A program made the translations under genes and the position numbers. Positions 1 to 6,869 of a stretch of DNA of 64,000 nt are shown one piece after another (within the stretch, counting starts at the first letter, position 1; each line of letters starts with the position of its first letter). The notes below the pieces were generated by a model. That model saw only the letters and a program-made list of their open reading frames with translations, ran no database searches and was not told where the DNA came from. Origin of the DNA: CAZZBM01 sp964652255 (GTDB lineage Bacteria > Bdellovibrionota > Bacteriovoracia > Bacteriovoracales > CAZZBM01); contig CAZZBM010000001.1 of assembly GCA_964652255.1 (NCBI GenBank), positions 496,001-560,000 of the forward strand, read 5' to 3'.

Positions 1-131
1 GCTTGGTTTTGATGCTGAAATTCAATGGAAAATCCTTCAGTGGAAGAGTTATAAGATAATTTAGCAAGACCTTCTTTTCTTGCTAGATCAATAAACTCTT
101 GAAGTGTTTCTTTAACTTTTTTTTCTTTCAA
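1..131 (-). CDS. accB: Biotin carboxyl carrier protein of acetyl-CoA carboxylase, N-terminal part (runs off the window)
   Basis: Only the first 43 codons are present. The start is read as TTG at 131-129 because a GGAG sits six bases upstream and no ATG or GTG fits. The translated segment contains IDLARKEGLAKLSYN followed by SIEF, which resembles the N-terminal helix and first strand of BCCP proteins. The start overlaps the end of efp by 20 bases; an efp-accB order is common in bacteria. BCCP carries biotin between the carboxylase and carboxyltransferase of acetyl-CoA carboxylase, the first step of fatty acid synthesis. The biotinylation domain lies outside the window, so the call rests on the N-terminus and the neighbour. 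Confidence 0.7.
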   Translation of the reverse strand, partial: MKEKKVKETLQEFIDLARKEGLAKLSYNSSTEGFSIEFQHQNQ

Positions 132-678
132 GATATTCTCCTGTTCTTGTATCTATTTTTAAAAAATCTCCTTCTTTAATAAATAAAGGAACTGAAATCT
201 GCAACCCTGTTGTCATGATAGCTTTTTTATAACCCCCAGTGGCACTATCACCTTTTAATCCAGGATCAGTTTCTTGAACAGCAAGATAAACAAAGTTAGG
301 AAGCTCAATATGAAGAGGTTTTCCGTTATGATAAAGAAGCTGTAATTTAATTCCTTCTTGAAAATAAAGATGAAGATCACCAACTTGTTCTTTCGTTAAA
401 AACAAGCTTTCAAAACTTTCTTGATCTAGAAAATGAAAACCTTCATGATCACTGTAAGTAAATTCTACTTCTTTTTGATCTAGATTAGGAATTTGTGCGG
501 TATCAACACCTGCTTTAAAGGTTTTATCAATGACTTGACCTGTTTCTAGGTTTTTTAATCTCGTCCTTACAAAAGCTGATCCTTTACCAGGATTAACATG
601 TTGATTTTCTACAATAAGATAGACTTTTCCTTCTAGTTCTATTTTTAGACCTTTTTTAAAATCTGTGGTTTGATACAT
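112..678 (-). CDS. efp: Translation elongation factor P
   Basis: A 188-residue protein of normal EF-P length with the three-domain beta-barrel pattern. EF-P binds ribosomes stalled on polyproline stretches and promotes peptide bond formation. The conserved loop reads NPGKGSAF with Lys32 at the tip, the residue that is modified in many bacteria; no modification enzyme is visible in this window. The C-terminal domain ends with FLKIDTRTGEYLERK, matching the family motif around GEYxxR. It is divergent from rplM and overlaps accB downstream, so efp-accB is likely one transcript. Identification is secure. Confidence 0.96.
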   Translation of the reverse strand: MYQTTDFKKGLKIELEGKVYLIVENQHVNPGKGSAFVRTRLKNLETGQVIDKTFKAGVDTAQIPNLDQKEVEFTYSDHEGFHFLDQESFESLFLTKEQVGDLHLYFQEGIKLQLLYHNGKPLHIELPNFVYLAVQETDPGLKGDSATGGYKKAIMTTGLQISVPLFIKEGDFLKIDTRTGEYLERKKS

Positions 679-719
679 GGCTCATCTTATAGCTAATAAA
701 GATCTTTTTCGTCAAACTC

Positions 720-747
720 TTGACAGAAAATAGGAAGATGTTTTAAC
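720..747 (+). promoter_or_regulatory. Putative sigma-70 promoter of rplM-rpsI
   Basis: A perfect TTGACA (720-725) lies 16 bases before TTTAAC (742-747), with a TG at 739-740 giving an extended -10. The predicted start of transcription (about 754) is only a few bases before the rplM ATG at 760, and no Shine-Dalgarno sequence lies between, so the message would be nearly leaderless. This is inferred from sequence only. Confidence 0.5.
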
Positions 748-759
748 TAAGAACAGTCT

Positions 760-1209
760 ATGTATAAGCAAAAAACAACTGTCTTAACAGAACAAGAGGC
801 TTCTGAAAAAAATTGGATTCATCTTGATGCAACAAATGAAACTTTAGGTCGTCTGGCTTCAAGAATAGCTTTAATCTTAAGAGGAAAAAACAAGCCTCAA
901 TTCACTCCTAATCTTGATTCAGGAGATTATGTAGTCGTTACAAATGTAGAGAAAATTTCTTTAACAGGAAAAAAATGGAGTGATAAGCTTTACTTTTGGC
1001 ACACTAATCATATAGGTGGAATCAAAAAAAGAACAGCACAGGAGCAACTAGAAAAACATCCTGAAAAACTTCTTTATGATGCTGTTCAAGGTATGCTTCC
1101 TAAGAATTCTTTGGGAAGAGCTCAATTAACAAAATTAAGATTATTTGTAGGTTCTAATCATGAGCATCAAGCTCAACAGCCTCAAACAATGAAGATTACA
1201 AAGGAATAA
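760..1209 (+). CDS. rplM: 50S ribosomal protein L13
   Basis: A 149-residue L13, one of the early-assembling proteins of the large subunit. The N-terminal part carries the typical TLGRLASRIALILRGKNK segment and the central GDYVVVTNVEKI segment, followed by AVQGMLPKNSLGR. The C-terminus has a short glutamine- and histidine-rich tail beyond the conserved core. It is followed three bases later by rpsI, the usual L13-S9 pair. The start has no clear ribosome binding site, consistent with the very short leader predicted from the upstream promoter. Confidence 0.97.
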   Translation: MYKQKTTVLTEQEASEKNWIHLDATNETLGRLASRIALILRGKNKPQFTPNLDSGDYVVVTNVEKISLTGKKWSDKLYFWHTNHIGGIKKRTAQEQLEKHPEKLLYDAVQGMLPKNSLGRAQLTKLRLFVGSNHEHQAQQPQTMKITKE

Positions 1210-1212
1210 AAA

Positions 1213-1617
1213 ATGGCTCCAAAAAAAGAACAAAAATACGTTGCAAGTGCTATTGGAAGAAGAAAAACTGCTGTTGCTAGATTATATCTACAAAAAGGAT
1301 CTGAAACTCTTAGTATTAATGATAGAAGCTTAGGTGAGTATTTTAATAAGCCCACAGATCAATATGTAGTTTTGCAACCACTAAGCCTTCTGCAATTAAA
1401 AAATTATAGTTTTTATGTTAATGTTCAAGGTGGAGGAACAACAGGTCAAGCTGGAGCTATTAGGTTAGCTCTATCAAGAGCTTTACTAAAAGTTGATCCT
1501 GCTTTTAAGGAGCCTTTAAAAAAAGCTGGGTTTCTAACAAGAGACTCTCGTAAAGTTGAAAGAAAAAAATATGGTTTAGCAGGAGCTAGACGAGCATTTC
1601 AATTTTCTAAGCGTTAA
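1213..1617 (+). CDS. rpsI: 30S ribosomal protein S9
   Basis: A 134-residue S9. The N-terminus has ASAIGRRKTAVARLYL, the middle has the GGGTTGQAGAIRLALSRAL block, and the C-terminus ends in FSKR, the conserved tail that reaches toward the P-site tRNA. It is co-transcribed with rplM and is followed five bases later by the UvrA-like gene, so that gene probably shares the ribosomal protein transcript. Confidence 0.97.
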   Translation: MAPKKEQKYVASAIGRRKTAVARLYLQKGSETLSINDRSLGEYFNKPTDQYVVLQPLSLLQLKNYSFYVNVQGGGTTGQAGAIRLALSRALLKVDPAFKEPLKKAGFLTRDSRKVERKKYGLAGARRAFQFSKR

Positions 1618-1622
1618 TCAAA

Positions 1623-3905
1623 ATGATTTTTTTGAAGGGAGCTTCAGAGCATACATTGAAAAATGTCTCTGTAGCTTTTCCTCTTCAAAAAATAACTTGT
1701 GTTTCTGGTCCTTCTGGAAGTGGAAAAACAACCCTTGTTTTTAAAACTCTTTTTGCTGAATCTCAAAGAAGATTTCTTAATTCTTTATCTACCAAGGGTC
1801 GTTTTTTTGCTAAAAAACCTTTGGCTCCAAAAATTGATAGTTTAGAGCCAGTTTTACCAAGTTTTGCTCTTTATCAGCATAATTCCATTCATTCTTCTAA
1901 AGAAACAGTAGCAACTTTTCTCACTCTAGAAGAAGATCTTGCTAGGTTTTACTATGAAGAAGGTTACTTGATTTGTCCTCAGCATGAACAACCTTTACTT
2001 AATCAATCTTTTGATCATCTTTTTTCTTCTGAAGATAGTTATGCTTTTTTGTTACCAAAAGATATTTATCAAGATTTTTTTCCTTTTCGTTATCCTACAA
2101 AAAGTTATCATGAGGGAGAGTTAAGGGATTTTTCAAAGGAAGATTCTTTGTGGCTTATGACTTATTTTTCTAAAGATGATGAAGTGTTAAAAGATTTTCC
2201 TTTGTCAGTGATAGAAAATCTTATTGTTTTTAATTTAGTGAATAAAGAATTAAGTCCTATTAAAAAAAATTACTCTTGTCCTATTTGTCAAAAAAGTCCA
2301 AAACTTAAACACAGACACTTTGCTCTTTTTTTAAAAAAAAGTGCTTTAGGAGCTTGTCGTGAATGTCAAGGTTTTGGAGGAGTTTTATTTTGGGACGAAG
2401 ATAAAATTTATCATCAAGATGAAACTTTAGAACAAGGTGCTTTAGATTTTTTTTCTCTTGCCTTAATGCATCCTTATAAAAAAAAATTAGAAAATTACGC
2501 TTTAAAAAATCATTTATCTTTAGATAAAAAATTAAAAGATTTTTCTCAAAAGGAAAAAAACCTTTTACAAGTTTTTGTTCAAGATTGTTTAAATTTTTTA
2601 GAATCAAAAAGATATAAACCTGCGGTTGCTTTTTATAGAAGAGCTAAAAAAAAAGAAATCACTTGTTCTACTTGTGAGGGTAATGGACATCATGAAGAAT
2701 CTTTTTTCTATGCCTATAAAAATATTGCTTTTAAATCTTTATGGGATCAATCTTTGCAAGACTTGTCTTTAGATCATCCTTTAAAAAAAATTACTATTGA
2801 TCTTGGATTAGGCTCTTTAAAGCTTTCTCAAAGAGTTAAAGCTCTTACTCCTTCAGAGTATCAAAAACTTTTATTAGCAAAATTTTTTTATTACCAAGGA
2901 ACAGATGGTTTATTTTTGTTAGATGAACCTTCCTTGGGTTTGAGTTCTAAAGAAAAAGAAAATCTCTTAAAGTATTTAAAAGGTCTTTGCAAACAGGGTA
3001 ATACTGTTATTCTTGTTGAGCATGATGAGTATTTTCAAAAAAACTCAGACCATCTCATTGTAATGGGTCCTAAAAGTGGTCAAGAGGGAGGTTTTGTTAC
3101 TTATGAAGGCGATGTTTCTTCTTATAAATTTCCCAAAATTGAATATCCAAAATTATTAAAAACTGATGTTTTTTTTCAATCAACTTCTTGGAGAAAAAAT
3201 TCTTTAGAGGTCTTTTCCCATGAAGATTCTTATGAAAAAGCTATTAAAGATTTAAAAAAAGAATCTCTTGTTTTTTTAGATGGTCCTGGGAGTAGACAAA
3301 TAACTTCTAGATCTAACATAGGAACATTTTTAGAGCTGATGCAACCTCTAAAAGAAAAAATTTTTCCTAAAAAAAAGAAAAGAGAACTTTTTTCTTGTGA
3401 GACCTGTAAAGGATCTAAAGAAATCGTAACAAAACTGCTTTATTTAGAAGATTATGTTTATCCTTGTTCAGATTGTGAAGCTTTAGGGTTTGAAGAGAAG
3501 ACTTTAAAAACTTTTTATGAAGGAAAAAGTTTTCAGGAGTATTTACTCAGTCCTTTAAAAGAATTGAGAAATATTTTTACAGGAAAAAAATATGAAGATT
3601 TATTCAAAGGAGCTGAGTTATTAAATTTAGATCATCTTATTTTTTTTCGAGAAACTAATAGTTTATCTCGAGGAGAATTACAAAGAATCTTCTTGCTTAA
3701 AGAAACAATTTTCATTAAAGAATCTACTGTTTTTTTTATGGAAGATTTATCTTTTGGATTGTCTCATCAAGATTTGGTTAGTGTTGTTCACTATATTGAA
3801 TTTTTAAATAAAAAAAATCATAGTTTTTTTATTTATGATCAAAATGATTTCTGGGCTCATCTTTACAAAAATTCAAAACAATCTCATACTGAAGAAGTAT
3901 GTTAA
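1623..3905 (+). CDS. UvrA-like ABC ATPase, divergent, with one degenerate ATP site
   Basis: A 760-residue protein with the two-half organisation of excinuclease subunit UvrA (usually about 940 residues). The first half has an intact Walker A (GPSGSGKTT, 29-37) and Walker B (FLLDEP, 431-436) but a changed signature (LTPSEYQ, 408-414). The second half has lost Walker A (DGPGSRQIT, 553-561) and has ED in place of DE in Walker B (FFMEDLS, 704-710), yet keeps a near-normal signature (LSRGELQR, 681-688). Cys pairs at about 219-248, 348-351 and 592-618 correspond to UvrA zinc modules. It may be a degraded sole UvrA or a specialised paralogue. It follows rpsI after five bases and overlaps the OmpA-like gene by seven. 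An in-frame A9 run (2646-2654) is intact. Confidence 0.8.
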   Translation: MIFLKGASEHTLKNVSVAFPLQKITCVSGPSGSGKTTLVFKTLFAESQRRFLNSLSTKGRFFAKKPLAPKIDSLEPVLPSFALYQHNSIHSSKETVATFLTLEEDLARFYYEEGYLICPQHEQPLLNQSFDHLFSSEDSYAFLLPKDIYQDFFPFRYPTKSYHEGELRDFSKEDSLWLMTYFSKDDEVLKDFPLSVIENLIVFNLVNKELSPIKKNYSCPICQKSPKLKHRHFALFLKKSALGACRECQGFGGVLFWDEDKIYHQDETLEQGALDFFSLALMHPYKKKLENYALKNHLSLDKKLKDFSQKEKNLLQVFVQDCLNFLESKRYKPAVAFYRRAKKKEITCSTCEGNGHHEESFFYAYKNIAFKSLWDQSLQDLSLDHPLKKITIDLGLGSLKLSQRVKALTPSEYQKLLLAKFFYYQGTDGLFLLDEPSLGLSSKEKENLLKYLKGLCKQGNTVILVEHDEYFQKNSDHLIVMGPKSGQEGGFVTYEGDVSSYKFPKIEYPKLLKTDVFFQSTSWRKNSLEVFSHEDSYEKAIKDLKKESLVFLDGPGSRQITSRSNIGTFLELMQPLKEKIFPKKKKRELFSCETCKGSKEIVTKLLYLEDYVYPCSDCEALGFEEKTLKTFYEGKSFQEYLLSPLKELRNIFTGKKYEDLFKGAELLNLDHLIFFRETNSLSRGELQRIFLLKETIFIKESTVFFMEDLSFGLSHQDLVSVVHYIEFLNKKNHSFFIYDQNDFWAHLYKNSKQSHTEEVC

Positions 3906-5275
3906 TCTTATTGCTTTTTGCTGAAGATAAAAGTTTAGATGTTCAAAATTTTAAATTAGGTCATTCTCTAGATTTACTCACTCTTGAAGAAGCCTTAAAC
4001 CCTGTTTCTAGGTATGGTCAAAAAGGTTCCTTGTTACTAGGTTTAGGAGTGAATTATGCTAATAGTCCCTTTGTTGTTTTAGATGGAAATAAACAAGTGG
4101 TACAAAAATATTTTGTTAAAGATATTTTAGGTATAGATTTACATTTAGGTTATCGTTTTAAAAAAAGATATTTTATTGGATTATCAGGAGATTTTAGAAG
4201 AGTGACTTTGGGTGAAGGTGCTACAGATAAAGAACCTGCTGTTTGGACTTTTGCTGATCCAAAATTACTTTTGAAAGCAAGATTAACTTCAAATGAAGCA
4301 AGGTATGCTGTAGCCTTAGCTCTTTTTGGAACTTATCCCTTAGGTGATCCTTATTATTATGCTACAGATGTTGGTCCCACTATAGGATTATCTCTTTTAG
4401 CTGATTATTATATGGATAATAAATTATTTTTTGCTACCAATGTTGGTGCTGTTTATGCTCATAAAGCTCAAATTCCACAATATAAAACGACTACAAGTAC
4501 AGTGACAGGAATGGATATGAGAGTGAAAGGGGTGGGGGGCTTGGGACTTGGGTATCTTTTTCATGAAAATTTTAGTCTTCATACTGAATTTTCTGGAATG
4601 ATGGCTTTACCTGATTTGGCACTACATAAGGCTTTAGATGGAATGCTTTATGCAAGGCTTTTTTTTAAAGGTTTTGCTCTGTATCTTGGAGGAGCTTTGC
4701 GTAGTTTAGAATTTTTAAAAAAACAAGATAATCAAGAGGGGGTAGATGGTTCGGCAGGAGAGTTTAAATATAGATTGTTTGCTGCTTTAAGATATGCTTA
4801 TTTAGCTGAAGAAAAAGAAGAAGCACCGAAAGAAGTTTTACCAGAAGAACCCCTGCCTCTTCCAGAAGAGCCAATGCTATTAAGTACAGGAGAACCTATT
4901 GAAGTTATTGAAGAAGCTCCAGTGATCATACCTGTTGGTAGTAAAATTGGAACAGTGTATTTTGAATGGAATAGTTCTCACTTAACTCAAGAGACAAAAA
5001 AACAATTAGATGAGTTTAGTGAAAGAATAAGAAATCAATATAAAGAAAAATCTTTAAAAATTTCAGGACATACTGATGGTCGAGGTTCCAAAAGAACTAA
5101 TGAGAAATTATCTAAAAAAAGAGCAGAGAATGTTAAAAATTATCTAATGAATAAAGGTTTAACAAATGAGATGAAAATTGAATCTCACAAAATACCTTTA
5201 AGGATTGAAATAGAAATTCCTGGTCAAGAAGAAACTTTTAAAATGAATCGAAGAGTGGAAATTTATGTGGAGTAG
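3899..5275 (+). CDS. OmpA-family outer membrane protein (first of tandem pair)
   Basis: A 458-residue protein. Residues from about 20 to 300 alternate glycine and aromatic residues as in an outer-membrane beta-barrel; a Pro/Glu-rich linker follows, and the last 110 residues form an OmpA C-terminal domain. SGHTDGRGS and the later LSKKRAENV carry the Asp and Arg that bind diaminopimelate in peptidoglycan. The N-terminus is only MLILLLFAED before the mature-looking sequence; a TGA three codons upstream rules out a longer start, so the export signal is very short and lacks Lys or Arg. It is paralogous to the next gene, sharing HSxDxLxLEEAxNP near the N-terminus. It probably links the outer membrane to the cell wall. 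Confidence 0.88.
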   Translation: MLILLLFAEDKSLDVQNFKLGHSLDLLTLEEALNPVSRYGQKGSLLLGLGVNYANSPFVVLDGNKQVVQKYFVKDILGIDLHLGYRFKKRYFIGLSGDFRRVTLGEGATDKEPAVWTFADPKLLLKARLTSNEARYAVALALFGTYPLGDPYYYATDVGPTIGLSLLADYYMDNKLFFATNVGAVYAHKAQIPQYKTTTSTVTGMDMRVKGVGGLGLGYLFHENFSLHTEFSGMMALPDLALHKALDGMLYARLFFKGFALYLGGALRSLEFLKKQDNQEGVDGSAGEFKYRLFAALRYAYLAEEKEEAPKEVLPEEPLPLPEEPMLLSTGEPIEVIEEAPVIIPVGSKIGTVYFEWNSSHLTQETKKQLDEFSERIRNQYKEKSLKISGHTDGRGSKRTNEKLSKKRAENVKNYLMNKGLTNEMKIESHKIPLRIEIEIPGQEETFKMNRRVEIYVE

Positions 5276-5304
5276 AAAACTTTACAAAAGTTTTCTACTC
5301 TTTT
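5270..5304 (+). terminator. Hairpin terminator or attenuator overlapping the stop codon
   Basis: Fourteen bases (5270-5283) pair perfectly with 5287-5300 around a three-base loop, followed by TTTT. The stop codon of the first OmpA gene lies inside the left arm, so ribosomes finishing that gene would cover the stem. It may therefore act as a translation-sensitive attenuator before the second OmpA gene rather than as a full stop. Confidence 0.7.
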
Positions 5305-5320
5305 AGAATTTGTATAAGAA

Positions 5321-6634
5321 ATGTTCTTTTTATTAGCAGAAGTTGCTTCTATTGATGTTCAGTATTATAAATTATCTCATTCTTTTGATACTCTTTTATT
5401 AGAAGAAGCTTTTAATCCTAAAAGTTTTTTTACTGAACGGGGACTTTTTCTAGGAGGAATAGGAGTTAATTATAGTAATAACTTACTCAGTCTTTTTAAT
5501 CAAACAACTTCTAAAACTGAAAAGACTTTAGTGCAAAATGTTTTAGGTTTAGATTTGCACTTAGGTTTTTTATTTAAAAAAAGATTTTATTTAGGTTTTT
5601 CTGGAGATTTTAGACAAGTTGTTTTGGGTGAATCTCGTTTAGATAAAAATGGTCAAATAGCTAAGAAAGAAGCTTGGGTTTTTTCTGATCCCAAGGTTGT
5701 TTTAAAAATTAGATTAACTCCTCAAGATGTAAATTATGCTGTAAGTGTCATTCCTTTTTTTGGTTTTAAAGTTGGTGATCCCGTTTATTATGCTACGGAT
5801 AATTCTTGGATTATGGGGTCAAAAATAGCTTTTGATTATTATTTTGATCAGCTTTTTATTGTTGTAAATGGTGGATATCAATACGCTCAAGAAGCAAAAT
5901 TACCTGAGGAGATTACTGGCAATGAAACAACTAAGGTCACTTCAGCTATTCATAAGATTACCTATGGTTTAGGGGGAGGGTATTTTTTTAATCCTCTTTT
6001 TAGCCTTCATTCTGAGCTTCAAGGTGTAAGTATTCTTCCTTTTGATTTAAAGTATCAGGCTATTGATTGGTTGCTTTTTACAAGAATTAAATTTAATACG
6101 GTAGCTCTTTATCTTGGAGGAGCTTTTAGAGGAATTCAGAATTATCAAGAGAGTTCAAAAGATTCTGTAAGAATTAATTGGCGAGCTTTTGTGGCTTTAA
6201 GGGGTTTTTTTGGCTTTAAAGAGAAGACTATAGCTCCTAAGACAGAACCTGTTGTAGAAGCACCAGTGATTGTACAAGAGGTTAAAAAAGATCCATCTCC
6301 CTTGGGCACAGTTTTTTTTGGCACCAATCAAGCTAATTTAACTTCTCAAGCCCAAGAAACACTAAAACAAATTGCGGATAACATTCGTTCAAATTATTCT
6401 TCTAAGCTGATTGTTTTAGAGGGGCATACAGATAGTCGAGGATCTTTAAGGCATCATGAAGATTTATCTAGAAGAAGAGCTCAATCTGTTGAAAATTTTT
6501 TAAAAGCTCAAGGAGTAGATAATTCTTTAGAAATAAGATTTAATGCTACGCCTAAAGTTTTAGTAGCTGAAGATCTTGAAACAGGATCAGGATTATCAGA
6601 AAACCGATGTGTGGAGATTTATGTTTTGGAATAA
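5321..6634 (+). CDS. OmpA-family outer membrane protein (second of tandem pair)
   Basis: A 437-residue paralogue of the upstream gene: similar N-terminal block (LSHSFDTLLLEEAFNP), a barrel-like middle, and a C-terminal OmpA domain with EGHTDSRGS and LSRRRAQSV as the peptidoglycan-binding residues. The N-terminus MFFLLAEVASID is even shorter than in its neighbour, with a TAA two codons upstream, so there is no room for a classical signal peptide. The two genes are separated by a hairpin that could set their relative expression. The pair looks like a tandem duplication with moderate divergence. Confidence 0.87.
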   Translation: MFFLLAEVASIDVQYYKLSHSFDTLLLEEAFNPKSFFTERGLFLGGIGVNYSNNLLSLFNQTTSKTEKTLVQNVLGLDLHLGFLFKKRFYLGFSGDFRQVVLGESRLDKNGQIAKKEAWVFSDPKVVLKIRLTPQDVNYAVSVIPFFGFKVGDPVYYATDNSWIMGSKIAFDYYFDQLFIVVNGGYQYAQEAKLPEEITGNETTKVTSAIHKITYGLGGGYFFNPLFSLHSELQGVSILPFDLKYQAIDWLLFTRIKFNTVALYLGGAFRGIQNYQESSKDSVRINWRAFVALRGFFGFKEKTIAPKTEPVVEAPVIVQEVKKDPSPLGTVFFGTNQANLTSQAQETLKQIADNIRSNYSSKLIVLEGHTDSRGSLRHHEDLSRRRAQSVENFLKAQGVDNSLEIRFNATPKVLVAEDLETGSGLSENRCVEIYVLE

Positions 6635-6821
6635 TTTAGAGGGAACCTCCCTTCATATTACAGAAGAAGATAGAGGCTTGGCTTCCAGTATCAATATTCC
6701 TATGGAAATTTATCAGGGAGAATATCCTCCTTATTTAGTTTATGGGCTTATTTTTCTGGGAATTGTTTTGGTAATCCTTTTTTTTACCTATAAATATTTA
6801 AAATCTAGGAAAACTTTCTAG
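6621..6821 (+). CDS. Small single-pass membrane protein
   Basis: A 66-residue protein, starting at ATG 6621, which overlaps the end of the second OmpA gene by 14 bases. An acidic N-terminal half is followed by one strong transmembrane segment (YLVYGLIFLGIVLVILFFTY) and a short basic tail, predicting an N-out, C-in topology by the positive-inside rule. I do not recognise a family. Translational coupling to the OmpA pair suggests a role at the envelope. A start further upstream (6576) is open but would overlap more. Confidence 0.5.
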   Translation: MFWNNLEGTSLHITEEDRGLASSINIPMEIYQGEYPPYLVYGLIFLGIVLVILFFTYKYLKSRKTF

Positions 6822-6869
6822 AAAACCCTTGTCTTTCATGCTTTTATCATCATACTAAAAGATAGAACC

